DNA of 64,000 bases from Paraburkholderia bryophila (lineage in GTDB: Bacteria > Pseudomonadota > Gammaproteobacteria > Burkholderiales > Burkholderiaceae): assembly GCF_003269035.1 (NCBI RefSeq), contig NZ_QLTK01000002.1, forward strand, positions 620,001-684,000, written 5' to 3'. This document shows positions 31,153 through 39,897 of this stretch, in pieces. The position numbers were made by a program, and so were the translations under genes. The notes under the pieces are model-generated. The model had not been told where the DNA came from, did no database searches, and saw only the letters and a list, made by a program, of their open reading frames with translations. How positions within the stretch are numbered: position 1 is the first letter of the stretch; the number at the start of each line of letters is the position of its first letter.

Positions 31153-31578
31153 CACATCTGCCGCACCCTGAGCACCTCCGTGGAACTCCGCCTCGCCGGC
31201 CGAGCGCTACAAAAAATGACAGTACCCGCGCAGTGATGGGGATATGAACGTCTCCGAGGTACACAGGATCATGTTCACCATCGCCGACTTTTAGTCTCAA
31301 GCCCGTCTCCTCGGCATGTTTCCAATCCTGCTCGCGCTAGGTGGCTGGTATTTTGTCCGCGGGGACCGGCTCAAGCACGCGCTCCGCAATAGAATACGGA
31401 GGGCACGCCCCAGCGCCGCAGTCATTCGTATGGAGCGGGAGCGCGCACGGCGCCGACGGTTCTGAGCGTATTCGAAACATTCGGAATGCCTCATCGAATA
31501 CCCATTCGTTCTTGCAATGCTTGACAATTTGCGCTCCCCAAGCGCCGTATGCTTCACGGATAACGAATCGGGGATCGC
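31153..31578. other. Intergenic region, no gene seen
   Basis: About 425 bp. Frames on both strands are short and lack start signals. Confidence 0.4.
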
Positions 31579-31662
31579 ATGAAACCATCACATCACCTCT
31601 TCGCGGGCGGCCTTTTCCTTTTTCTCGCGCTTGGCTGCCTAGGTGCGCTTATGGTCTTGTAA
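31579..31662 (+). CDS. Possible 27-aa membrane peptide
   Basis: The ATG at 31579 opens a 27-codon frame with a hydrophobic core (LFLFLALGCLGALMVL) after a short MKPSHH start, with GGGGAT upstream. LALGC resembles a lipobox. It is too short to be sure; it could be a chance frame. Confidence 0.3.
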   Translation: MKPSHHLFAGGLFLFLALGCLGALMVL

Positions 31663-31679
31663 CGGCTAAGGGAGTATGC

Positions 31680-31898
31680 CTAACGCCCGCGCCCACCGCC
31701 GTGGTCGCCATGTCCGCCGTGTTCTCCCCAACCACCTCCGATTCCAATACCCAGGTCGATCGAGGGTGCGGCGTAGTAGCCGGGACCGTAGCCATACGCC
31801 GGGGCCGGTTCATATCCGTAGCCAGGCCCTGCCGGGGCGACTACACAGCCGGCGAGAGCGGCGACCAATGCAAGTGCGCTAGCTATTCTGATCATCAT
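31680..31898 (-). CDS. Small Gly/Tyr-rich lipoprotein
   Basis: A 72-aa predicted lipoprotein: signal MMIRIASALALVAALAGC with the lipobox Cys at residue 18, then a low-complexity mature part rich in Gly, Tyr, Pro and His (GYGYEPAPAYGYGPGYY, HGGHGDHGGG). Similar short lipoproteins are common in Burkholderia. Its role is unknown; the His-rich end might bind metal. Confidence 0.65.
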   Translation of the reverse strand: MMIRIASALALVAALAGCVVAPAGPGYGYEPAPAYGYGPGYYAAPSIDLGIGIGGGWGEHGGHGDHGGGRGR

Positions 31899-31994
31899 AT
31901 TCCCTTGGGGTTATGCACATTGGGAATGGCGCAATATCTGATCCCGAGCCGTAAGACGATAGTCGGGCGGCTAGGTGGTAGCTCCGAGATTCCT

Positions 31995-32363
31995 TCAGGG
32001 GGTGCCACGCAACTGCGTTCTGCAGGCCGTATAGATTCCGCGCGCGATCGGCGACCGATAGTCGAGTCGCCAGCCGTGAGTGAAGAGTTTGGCGAGCAAA
32101 TCGGGGTCGGCGAATTGAGGGATGTCCACAAAGCTCCAAGCTACTTTCTCGGACAGCGCGCCGAGCCGCACACGATCCTCCCAGCTAGCATCAGCGCCGT
32201 TGCCTCCGAGCCAGATCCGCGTCGACTCGACGAGGTGATCAGTGCGCAGCCATGCACCGGTGCGCGCTCGAGCTATGAGCTGCGCCACCACCAGGTAAGT
32301 TAGAAGCTCGGCGCGCGCTTCGGCGTCAAGATTGCCCCGCTCAGGATGGCGACTGATCGTCAA
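31995..32363 (-). CDS. Hypothetical protein
   Basis: A 122-aa helical protein (AEARAELLTYLVVAQLIARA, then WEDRVRLGALSEKVAWSF). It starts with TTG inside a TTGA overlap with the upstream gene, a sign of coupling. No family recognised. Confidence 0.55.
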   Translation of the reverse strand: MTISRHPERGNLDAEARAELLTYLVVAQLIARARTGAWLRTDHLVESTRIWLGGNGADASWEDRVRLGALSEKVAWSFVDIPQFADPDLLAKLFTHGWRLDYRSPIARGIYTACRTQLRGTP

Positions 32364-32581
32364 TTCTGGCGCATCCGCGACGCATCTTCGAAAACACCCG
32401 TAGCTAAAGCATGAAGCCGCAGCAAGGCGTCGCGTATGGCGTGCAGTTCGTTCCTGGCGTCGATGGCTACGGCGGCGTCAATCATGTCGACGCAGGCTTC
32501 CATGGCCCGTCCGCAGCCATCATCTATGGCACGTGCAGCTTCATATCGCTCAGAAGCGGATTTTCGGGTCTGATCGTCCAT
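32360..32581 (-). CDS. Small hypothetical protein
   Basis: A 73-aa helical protein (ERYEAARAIDDGCGRAMEAC, later LHAIRDALLRLHALATGVFE). GAGGTGGG precedes the ATG at 32581; the frame extends upstream to 32815 in non-protein-like sequence. It overlaps the next gene by 4 bp. Confidence 0.55.
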   Translation of the reverse strand: MDDQTRKSASERYEAARAIDDGCGRAMEACVDMIDAAVAIDARNELHAIRDALLRLHALATGVFEDASRMRQN

Positions 32582-33044
32582 ATTTTCCCACCTCAGTATC
32601 GAGCACGGTCCTGCACGAATAGTACTGCGAGTCGGTTTTAGTCCTCCAATAGATAACCGAAGTTCTTGTTGAGTGAACGACGGGCATTTGTAACCGCCGC
32701 TAGACACCTGAGAACAGGTGACGCGAGACGGGCAAACCGGTACGGCTTTGGACGATGTCCCTTGCGGGCGGTACATGCCTACGACATTCCCCTTCCGGAA
32801 AAAAATATAAACCACGAATCAAGGTGAAGTCGGCGAGAATCCGAGCGAACGCACTCCAATGATTATGCTATTTGCGTAAAACAAGTTGGTATGCACGGCG
32901 GCGCATTTGCCGCTTTCATCGGGTTGTAGGCGCAGTGAATGATGTCGCAATAAATGTCGTTGTAGCAGGGACGAAGAAGCGGAATGCGAACGATGTAATT
33001 CGATTCTCACCACATAAACGCACAGCCATATCTACGAGGACTTT
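32582..33044. other. Divergent intergenic region
   Basis: About 460 bp between minus-strand small genes and the beta-helix gene. It contains a short perfect hairpin (CACCTG-AGAA-CAGGTG at 32705-32720). It likely holds both promoters; no gene is seen. Confidence 0.45.
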
Positions 33045-34658
33045 ATGAAAAAGTTTATTCTCGCGGCGCTTTGGGCATGGGCACCGCTGATGGCACTCGC
33101 TCAAACAGGGACCAATCCAACCGTACCCACCAACGCAGCTCTCCAGGCCTTGTCTACAGTCACGACAAGCACAGTGACTCGGTTGGGGTTCAACACAGCC
33201 GGCGACGTCCCGGCGCTGACCTATCTGGCCTCATCAAGCGCATGCTCGCTCAATTCTGGTGCTGGGGACAATGGTAGCCAGGTGAAGAGTGCCAACGGCC
33301 TCTGCTGGATCGCTAACTTTCCGGCTGGACCGCTCGACGTGCGCGAATGGGGAGTAGTAGCAAATGGAGCGACGACGGACAACACGAGCGCATTGCAGGC
33401 CGCGTGGACCTATGGCGGAACAGTCAACAATGACATCCTCCTGCCGCCTTCGGACTCGACAAACTACGTCAAGTTTTCCCAACTGACCGCTCCCGTCGGC
33501 AACGCGGGAACGCCCGCGAGCGGTCAAGGGCCACTATCTGCTATTCGCGGCCGCGGTGTCGGGCAGACCGTGCTGGAAAGTACGGTGACTGGCTCAAACT
33601 GTGCGATTACTTTTAATGCTCCCACGACGACGTACACGAATGCTGCGTCAAACCGGGCATTGAGCGACTTCCAGCTGATTTCGTCGGCGTCCTCCGGTAC
33701 GGGTATTTGCCTGAACCAGATCACCGGTATGGAACTCGCGAATTTCAATGTCCAGCAATTTGCGATGGGTCTTGTGGCAAATGACGCTATAAAAATAAGA
33801 CTGGACAATCCTCAGTTTCTGGGAAATGCAACGGCGATTAATGCCGGAACAACTGGTGTTTCAAACCCAAATCAATGGGTCATCATCAATCCCTACGTCA
33901 ATTCTCAGAGTGCGACTTCTTTCCTGTTCAAGAACGGCGCTGACATTGACATTTACGGTGGTGATTTCGAGGACAACAATACTACTAACTCGAGCGGCAA
34001 TGCCACGATTGAGATGTACGGAAATCCCCTTCAAGGCAGGAAAGGGTTGTCTGTTTTCGGCGGGTACTATGAACTCAACGGCGGGTCCGCCGATTTTCTC
34101 TTCGTCCAACTCGCCAGCGATGGTAGCGGATCGCATTCGATCAATGGTGTGGAGCAAGCGCGCATCAGCAATACCACATTCGTCAAGAGCGCGATAGAGT
34201 TGGTTAACAATTACGGCGGGAGTGGTCAAACTAACATCGATGTAAGGGGAAGCGCGTTCTGGAGTAGCTCACCGTACACGCCGAACGCATCTACTCCCTA
34301 TATCAAGATTTCGGCGCCGTCTACGGCTAACTACCACATCACTGGATATGATTCGAATTATTTCCAGAAAAACGTCGAAGCCCCCGAAATCTGCCCCATC
34401 AACACTGCGTGCATGAACTTGCCTGACGGGCACATCGAAGAATGGGGGCAAGTCACGTCAGGCTCAACCGGTACTGGCTTTCCGGTTGCCGTGACGTGGC
34501 CGCTTGCATGCCCGAACGCCGTCGATTCGGTGGCAACGTTTGCCGTCAATGCGGGTGGCCCGTACACCACCGGCGTCGGCGTCGAGACCACGACCGGTAC
34601 GACGCTGTATGCTGGTGCCGCGGGCGTGGCAATCGGTTGGCGTATGCTCTGCCATTAG
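33045..34658 (+). CDS. Secreted right-handed beta-helix protein with phage tail-fibre-like C-terminus
   Basis: A 537-aa protein with a clear signal peptide (MKKFILAALWAWAPLMALAQ). The DVREWGVVANGATTDNTSAL segment at about 97-117 is the usual start of pectate-lyase-3/tailspike beta-helices, followed by Asn/Gly-rich coils to about residue 440. The last 80 residues (GHIEEWGQVTSGS... ending GWRMLCH) resemble the gp53-like C-terminal domain of phage tail fibres. Tailspikes normally have no signal peptide, so this looks like a phage receptor-binding or depolymerase module captured for export. GAGGAC precedes the ATG. Confidence 0.72.
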   Translation: MKKFILAALWAWAPLMALAQTGTNPTVPTNAALQALSTVTTSTVTRLGFNTAGDVPALTYLASSSACSLNSGAGDNGSQVKSANGLCWIANFPAGPLDVREWGVVANGATTDNTSALQAAWTYGGTVNNDILLPPSDSTNYVKFSQLTAPVGNAGTPASGQGPLSAIRGRGVGQTVLESTVTGSNCAITFNAPTTTYTNAASNRALSDFQLISSASSGTGICLNQITGMELANFNVQQFAMGLVANDAIKIRLDNPQFLGNATAINAGTTGVSNPNQWVIINPYVNSQSATSFLFKNGADIDIYGGDFEDNNTTNSSGNATIEMYGNPLQGRKGLSVFGGYYELNGGSADFLFVQLASDGSGSHSINGVEQARISNTTFVKSAIELVNNYGGSGQTNIDVRGSAFWSSSPYTPNASTPYIKISAPSTANYHITGYDSNYFQKNVEAPEICPINTACMNLPDGHIEEWGQVTSGSTGTGFPVAVTWPLACPNAVDSVATFAVNAGGPYTTGVGVETTTGTTLYAGAAGVAIGWRMLCH

Positions 34659-34784
34659 CGCTCAGATTCTAGGCTGTGTCGCGCGACGATGAACTGCGCC
34701 GCGACCGGGGGAGAGCGGCTCCGCCCGGACACCGGGCGCCACAGCTGGATAGAATGGGGCATCGCGCAACCGCCGGGGAACGTA

Positions 34785-35039
34785 ATGAGCAAAAAGGGCG
34801 CAGAGTTTGTGAGCTCGACGGTCAGCCCGGGTGGGGAGTCAGCCGGTGCCTTCGATGCGGCCTGCGCTCACGTAAGGGATGCGACGCAGGCGCGCTGCGC
34901 TGTCGTCGTCGTCATCGGCGGAGAGTCTGGTTCGGGCTATTCGGTGATGGGGCCGCTCGATGCTCAGATTCTATTGCCGGACATTCTGGAGCGGATGGCC
35001 AAGACATTGCGCCAGCAACTCAGCAAGAATTTGCAGTAG
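34785..35039 (+). CDS. Small hypothetical protein
   Basis: An 84-aa protein with a Gly/Ser-rich first part, a hydrophobic strand (CAVVVVIGGESGSGYSV) and a C-terminal helix (PDILERMAKTLRQQLSKNL). The frame is open from 34689; the ATG at 34785 is preferred. Unknown family. Confidence 0.5.
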   Translation: MSKKGAEFVSSTVSPGGESAGAFDAACAHVRDATQARCAVVVVIGGESGSGYSVMGPLDAQILLPDILERMAKTLRQQLSKNLQ

Positions 35040-35080
35040 CCTCGGCGCCGGCGCCAGGTTCGTCGAAAGCCTGCGTCTCT

Positions 35081-35710
35081 TCAATTGCTCATCCTCGTCA
35101 GTAGGTGCGCCAAGCCCAGTTCGGTGACGATCTGCCAGACATAGCGTCGGGAATATCGCACGCCAAATCTCCGCTCGATGATGGTGGTGAGGCGTGGAGT
35201 CGTCCAGCGATCAGCGTCGAAGTCATGGAGCCGCGGCGAGTGGCGCATGGCCGCAGCGATCCAGGCAAGAGCATCGTCATCGAGTACGCCGGGCGCTCTT
35301 TGCATCGGAGCTTTGAACGACCGCATCCGATCGTGCACGCCGAGGTCGATGGTCAATTGCCTCACGTAGACAATCGAAAAGCGTACGCTGAACTGACGTT
35401 CAATGACCATCTGCAATTTTGCGTTTGTCCACTGATCGACGTCGAAACCGTGGCGCCGCGGAGACCCGCGAACAGTCTTGGTGATCCACGCGCGCGCCTG
35501 ATCATCCAATGCGGAGCGCCGTCCGCCTACGCTGATTTTCTCGAATGCCTCAATGCCGTCTGCATCGAGAATGGCTTTATACCGCCGGATCGTATTGACG
35601 GAGATGTCGACTGTACGTGCCACGCTGTCCATGCTTTGCCCCGCCGCAAGGAGTTGTGCCGCGCGGAGCCGTTTCGAGGCGAACGGTGTCAGCTTCGGAT
35701 TTCGACTCAT
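35081..35710 (-). CDS. DNA-binding protein with one HTH and two tandem winged helices
   Basis: A 209-aa protein. Residues 10-60 are a transposase-type helix-turn-helix (RAAQLLAAGQSMDSVARTVD). Two similar winged-helix units of the HTH_33 kind follow (about 68-125 and 142-200), sharing the pattern W-I-x(11)-H-x-F-D-x-D-x-W-T. These domains normally form the N-terminal half of IS630-type transposases, but there is no DDE domain. It may be a domesticated regulator or an isolated transposase N-terminus. Confidence 0.65.
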   Translation of the reverse strand: MSRNPKLTPFASKRLRAAQLLAAGQSMDSVARTVDISVNTIRRYKAILDADGIEAFEKISVGGRRSALDDQARAWITKTVRGSPRRHGFDVDQWTNAKLQMVIERQFSVRFSIVYVRQLTIDLGVHDRMRSFKAPMQRAPGVLDDDALAWIAAAMRHSPRLHDFDADRWTTPRLTTIIERRFGVRYSRRYVWQIVTELGLAHLLTRMSN

Positions 35711-35715
35711 AGCCT

Positions 35716-36366
35716 GTGCACATGACTGGATGGCCTATTTTTTCACAAGGTGTCCAGCTGGAGAACACGCAAAAACGACCACTTCCTGCGGCGACCATCC
35801 GCGCACCCCATGCGACTGCATCTCGACTTGGCGCATCCGCTTCCTCGAGCCGCGGCAGTACTCGTCCGCGCGCTTCGGACTTGTCGCCTAAATCTCGCCC
35901 CACGGCGTCATACCGCCGCGGACCTGTGTCGTGGCCGTGTTGTGCCCGTCGCCGGCTGGCGTCACTATCCGAAAACCTTCCGTGGGATCGGTGCATCGAG
36001 CGTTACGACCGGGCGCATACGTTTTTATATTGTGATCCGCCGTACTGGCAGACCGAGGGCTATGGCGTCCCGTTTGCGTTTGAGGAATACACCCGCATGG
36101 CCTCGCTGATGCGCTCAATGAAGGGCAAGGCAATGGTCAGCATCAACGACCACGCGGACATCCGGCGGGCGTTAGAAGGCTTCCCCATGCTTAGAGTCGA
36201 CATTAAGTATGCGGTCAGTAACACGAACGGCGGTCATTCGACCAGCCGAGAGCTTGTGATTACGAACTGGGAGCCGGGAACCCAGACGGACGGGCTGTTC
36301 TGGGCCAGAGGTAGAATGTTCCGGGGCGCGGACCAGGCCCCGCAAACAATGACGTCGGGGGCTTAA
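35716..36366 (+). pseudogene. Remnant of a D12-class DNA adenine methyltransferase
   Basis: From about residue 85 the frame matches Dam-type enzymes: HTFLYCDPPYWQTEGYG holds catalytic motif IV (DPPY), followed by MVSINDHADIRRAL and STSRELVITNW. The first 80 residues are Arg/Ser/Pro-rich and unlike any methylase, so the FxGxG SAM motif and target-recognition domain are missing. The real gene was probably cut or frameshifted at its 5' side. Confidence 0.7.
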
Positions 36367-36929
36367 TGAGTGATATAGCTGCTGCAGTGGTGGGAGCCAG
36401 TGCGGTCCTCGTAGTAGCGTACGGCACGAACTTTCTCGCGGAAGAGTACCGACGCTTTCTCGACGCAAAAGCTCTAGCTAGTGCGCTTTGTGGCGAACTG
36501 AGAGCCCACATGAGCCACGTTCCAACGATTAAGGACGTTTTTCCCAAAGTGAAAGGCGCTGGTCCGGATGGCAGACCTAAGTATTTGCCGCAAATTGACC
36601 CTCCGACTAGTCCACTTTTCGATGCCAACGTCACTAAGCTCGGGCTCTTAGGCGAGCCGCTCGCGGGAGAGGTTGCGTTTGCATATGAGATCCTCCGCGC
36701 CTTTCGAGGATTGCAAGGTAGCCTTCTTCGTGAGCAGCGAGATTTGACCGTCGACCAGTTCGACGCTCGCATTCAAACTGCGCTAGATCTCATCGTGCGC
36801 AACGAGCAGCAAGGTCTAGAATTGATAGCTGCGCTGACGATCTTCGCGGCGCGTCGCTTTTGGATCTCTCCAGCGACGTGGCTATCGCTATATAGAAACC
36901 CCCCTGGCAACGTCCGCCCGCGTTTATGA
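36366..36929 (+). CDS. Hypothetical membrane-anchored protein
   Basis: A 187-aa protein with one N-terminal hydrophobic segment (about residues 4-24) and a mostly helical soluble part. It begins in a TAATG overlap with the methylase remnant. No family recognised; it is the last gene before the tRNA end of the island. Confidence 0.55.
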   Translation: MSDIAAAVVGASAVLVVAYGTNFLAEEYRRFLDAKALASALCGELRAHMSHVPTIKDVFPKVKGAGPDGRPKYLPQIDPPTSPLFDANVTKLGLLGEPLAGEVAFAYEILRAFRGLQGSLLREQRDLTVDQFDARIQTALDLIVRNEQQGLELIAALTIFAARRFWISPATWLSLYRNPPGNVRPRL

Positions 36930-37091
36930 CAAGCCATCCGCTGAATTAGGAGGGGCGGCGGGTGCCAAAAGGCAGCGCGAAACGGTGCCGATTCGCGCGC
37001 GACGCTACATTAATTTTGAGCAGTCCGGTCCGACCCGCATGCATGGACCGAATCCGGTTACACAGCGGTTACACAGTGGTCTAAAAAAGAA

Positions 37092-37123
37092 AAAGGGTTA
37101 CAGGCCGAAGCGTGTAACCCTTT
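37092..37123 (-). terminator. Island-supplied terminator for tRNA-Pro
   Basis: Read on the minus strand, AAAGGGTTACA / TGTAACCCTTT forms an 11-bp stem followed by TTCTTTTTT, beginning 9 bp after the tRNA-Pro CCA. It replaces the host terminator left behind at 21003-21033. Confidence 0.82.
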
Positions 37124-37131
37124 GATTCTAT

Positions 37132-37208
37132 TGGTCGGAGCGAAAGGATTCGAACCTTCGACCCTCTGATCCCAAATCAGATGCGCTACCAGGCTGCGCT
37201 ACGCTCCG
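37132..37208 (-). tRNA. tRNA-Pro(TGG), complete, with encoded CCA
   Basis: A 77-nt cloverleaf: acceptor CGGAGCG / CGCTCCG, anticodon loop TTGGGAT with anticodon TGG, T arm with GGTTCGAATCC, and CCA at 37132-37134. Bases 37132-37180 are repeated at the left end of island 1, so the tRNA is the integration site and is rebuilt by the insertion. Confidence 0.96.
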
Positions 37209-37315
37209 ACGAAGGCAGGATTCTAAGTGGCATTGGGTGTCAGAGTCAATGCCCGATTGGCGTCGGGCTGAAACGAGCGTGCTGAGGGGCCAGAAACCGG
37301 CCCAAGGACGTAGCC

Positions 37316-37474
37316 TTATATGCGGCCCATCAGCAGCAGCACGATCACGATGATTAGCACGACACCGACCAATCCGGTCGGGCGATAGCCCCAGCCGCTG
37401 CTGTACGGCCAACTCGGCAATGCACCGATCAGCAGCAGGATGAGCACGATAAGCAGGATGGTTCCGATGGTCAT
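37316..37474 (-). CDS. DUF3309 family small membrane protein
   Basis: A 52-aa protein that is almost all membrane: IGTILLIVLILLLIGALPSW, then YSSGWGYRPTGLVG, a motif of DUF3309 proteins, then a second hydrophobic helix. AGGGAGAA precedes the ATG. Function unknown; the family is common in proteobacteria. Confidence 0.85.
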   Translation of the reverse strand: MTIGTILLIVLILLLIGALPSWPYSSGWGYRPTGLVGVVLIIVIVLLLMGRI

Positions 37475-37848
37475 TCGAGTTCTCCCTGTCGGGCCCTCGG
37501 GATGGCTGGGCCGCATAGTCCGGATGGTTCGGCGCATCAGCGCCGGGACAGTCGACGCGTGGTGCGCGTCCCTTGCAGGGAGCAGTTCAGCAAGGCATGT
37601 GCCTAGTGTGTCTGACGTTCCGGCGGGCGGACGAAGAGGGGACGCAACGTGACCAGCAGGATTTCACGCGCGCGCATCGGAACTGAACGCACTCGGCGTT
37701 GCGATGCATCCAGATCGACGTAAGTAAGACGAGAAGAGAAGAACGCGTGACGCACTAGGCGCGACACCGTCGCAACCGCGAGTGCAGTCAGTCAGCCAAT
37801 GCGTCAACGCGTCAACACGTCAGACAGAAACAAAGCGCAACCAACATC
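37475..37848. other. Intergenic region, no gene seen
   Basis: About 370 bp. GCGTCAAC occurs twice in direct succession near 37800. No frame with a ribosome binding site was found. Confidence 0.4.
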
Positions 37849-38025
37849 TCAATGTCGACGCCGCATCCAGTGCGGCCTGTGCGCGTGCGCATGAGCCCAA
37901 TGATGCAGCATGCCTTCGCCGTCGTGTTCGCGCCGGTAGGTTCTCGATTCGAAAATGGACAGTGCGAGCAGCACGAGCAGGCCTATTGCGAGTCCGACCA
38001 GACCCGCGATCGATTCAGCGTCCAT
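37849..38025 (-). CDS. 58-aa single-span membrane protein with a His-rich tail
   Basis: A frame on the minus strand starts with ATG at 38025 behind a strong TAGGAGA site. It encodes one membrane helix (AGLVGLAIGLLVLLALSIF), a charged linker, and a His/Arg-rich tail (HHWAHAHAHRPHWMRRRH). The ribosome binding site, helix and charge pattern argue for a real gene. No family recognised; the His cluster might bind metal. Confidence 0.62.
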   Translation of the reverse strand: MDAESIAGLVGLAIGLLVLLALSIFESRTYRREHDGEGMLHHWAHAHAHRPHWMRRRH

Positions 38026-38223
38026 GGCAGTCTCCTATGACATGCGGCCGTGTCTTTATAGTAGGTCACGCATCGCAAAATGGGAGGGCTGGCGCGTGGG
38101 TTGCGGCGTCGTCGGAACCGCTTTGCAGGTAGACTCTCGGCGCGCCGGACGGCGGCCGGATTTTCACCGTCGCCGCTTGCCGGGTTGCCGTTACTTCATT
38201 CCGATTCGAGAGACTACTGCCTC

Positions 38224-38394
38224 ATGATCCGCGTTCCGATGATTGCACTGCTGCTGGTAGCCGGCCTTGCCGGCTGCGCGAACGATCCGTCCGGCCATCA
38301 CGGCGGGCCGCCGCCGCAAGACCCGGCGGACTACCACGGCGTGCCGACCGACAACCGTCCGCCCGCGATGGTGCCCGCACCGCTTACGCCTTAA
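38224..38394 (+). CDS. Small lipoprotein
   Basis: A 56-aa predicted lipoprotein: signal MIRVPMIALLLVAGLAGC with the lipobox Cys at 18, then a short Pro-rich mature part. Function unknown; similar tiny lipoproteins are frequent in Burkholderiales. Confidence 0.65.
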   Translation: MIRVPMIALLLVAGLAGCANDPSGHHGGPPPQDPADYHGVPTDNRPPAMVPAPLTP

Positions 38395-38430
38395 GCGGGA
38401 GCGGCGTTCAGGGGCGCGCCTATTTCGAGT

Positions 38431-39897
38431 TCAAGCCGTAACCGGGGGCGGTGACACCGCGCGCAGCATCGCAGGTAAATACCGCGCCAGCGTGATGCCG
38501 CGTGCGGCCATGAAGATCGACATCGCGGCCCATAAGCCGTGATTGCCGTGCCAGGCCAGCAGCGCGTAGGACGCGGCCAAGAACACCGCGAACGACACCA
38601 CCATCGACATCATCAGCGCCCGCGTGCGGGTCGCGCCGATGAACACGCCGTCGAGCAGAAAACCCCACACCGAAATCACCGGCATGAGGGCGGCCCACGG
38701 CAGGTAAGTTTCGGCAGCCGCGCGCACCGTGGCCTGATCGGTCAAACGTTCGACGATCCAGCTCCCCGCCCCCCAATACACCAGCGAAAAACCGACTGCG
38801 CCGAGCGCTGACCACAGCGCTGTCACCTTGATCGCAGTCGTGACGGCATGCCGGTCGCGCGCACCGATCGCCGCGCCGACCAATGCTTCGGCGGCGTGCG
38901 CGAAGCCGTCGAGTCCATACGCCATGAAGGTCTGAAAATTGAGCAGCAGCGCGTTGGCGGCGAGCGTGGCGTCGCCCTGAGCGGCGCCCAGATGCGCGAA
39001 CCAGCCGAATGACGACAGCAGGCATAGCGTGCGTACGAAGATATCGCGATTGAGCACGACCAGACGCTTGAGCGCCGCCGCGTCGAACAGCGCGGCGCGG
39101 TTCAACGCGGGCAAGCCGCGCGGCCTGCCGTGCCACAGCAGCGCCGCGCCGAGGACGAAGCCGAGGGCGTCAGCGGTCGCGGTGGCCGCGCCGATCCCGG
39201 CTACGCCCCAGCCGAAACCGTACACGTAGAGCAGCACCGCGCCGATGTTCACGCTATTGATAAACACCTGCGACAGCAGCGCGAGCCGCACCCGCTGGCT
39301 ACCGAGCAGCCAGCCGAGCACGACGTAGTTGCCGAGCGCGAACGGCGCGGCCCAGATGCGCGCGTGGCAATAGAGTTGCGCGTGGCGCTGCACAGCGTCA
39401 CTGCCGCCCAGCGCGCGCAACGCGTAATCGATTAGTGGTGCTTGCAGCAACAGCACTAGTGCGCCGATCGCGGCCGCCAGCAACAGCGCGCGGACCACGT
39501 CGTTGCGCAGCGCGGCCTGGTTGCCCGCGCCGTGCGCTTGCGCGACGAGGCCGGTGGTGCCCATACGCAAAAAGCCGAAACCCCAGAACACGAAGCTGAA
39601 GAACAGTCCGCCGAGCGCCACGCCGCCCAGGTACGAAGCACCGTCCAGATGGCCGGCGACGGCGGTATCGACCGCACCGAGGATCGGTTGCGTCAGATTC
39701 GCGAGAACGATGGGGAAGGCCAGCGTCAGCACACGGCGGTGCCAGTGGACCGGAACGGCGGGCGTCGGGGCGCTCGCGTGCGGCCGTGCGGGAATTTCGT
39801 TCGACGTAGCCACCCGCGCGGGCGCCGTCGGATCCAGTTCCGAAGAAACTGCCTCCGGGGCGCGCGGCAAGGCCGCCTGCTTCGCGCCGTCGCTCAA
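38431..39897 (-). CDS. MATE family efflux transporter (DinF-like)
   Basis: A protein of about 488 aa with 12 predicted helices of the MATE fold. FPIVLANLTQPILGAVDTAVAGHL matches the first MATE helix region, and FGFLRMGTTGLVAQAHGAGN matches DinF-type members. It should export drugs or metabolites using an Na+ or H+ gradient. No ATG fits the start; a TTG at 39897 overlaps the upstream stop (TTGA) with CAGGAA before it, while GTG codons at 39915 and 39921 are alternatives. It forms an operon with the DUF2288 gene. Confidence 0.88.
   Translation of the reverse strand: MSDGAKQAALPRAPEAVSSELDPTAPARVATSNEIPARPHASAPTPAVPVHWHRRVLTLAFPIVLANLTQPILGAVDTAVAGHLDGASYLGGVALGGLFFSFVFWGFGFLRMGTTGLVAQAHGAGNQAALRNDVVRALLLAAAIGALVLLLQAPLIDYALRALGGSDAVQRHAQLYCHARIWAAPFALGNYVVLGWLLGSQRVRLALLSQVFINSVNIGAVLLYVYGFGWGVAGIGAATATADALGFVLGAALLWHGRPRGLPALNRAALFDAAALKRLVVLNRDIFVRTLCLLSSFGWFAHLGAAQGDATLAANALLLNFQTFMAYGLDGFAHAAEALVGAAIGARDRHAVTTAIKVTALWSALGAVGFSLVYWGAGSWIVERLTDQATVRAAAETYLPWAALMPVISVWGFLLDGVFIGATRTRALMMSMVVSFAVFLAASYALLAWHGNHGLWAAMSIFMAARGITLARYLPAMLRAVSPPPVTA

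Larger units (their letters stand above)
21049..37180. mobile_element. Island 1: integrated element in tRNA-Pro(TGG), about 16.1 kb
   Basis: The element is bounded by 49-bp direct repeats of the tRNA-Pro 3' end and carries a (broken) tyrosine integrase next to the left repeat. Many genes are small, overlapping and unrelated to core functions. The truncated integrase and IS66 scars suggest it can no longer excise unaided. No phage structural set is present, so it is an island or a decayed prophage or satellite. Confidence 0.88.

Noticed and set aside
21049..37180. Calling island 1 an intact prophage
   Set aside because: No capsid, portal, terminase, tail assembly or replication genes are visible; only phage-like regulators and one tail-like protein remain.
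37800..37830. Short GCGTCAAC direct repeats considered as a CRISPR-like array
   Set aside because: Only two adjacent copies with no spacers; no CRISPR repeats or cas genes were seen anywhere in the window.
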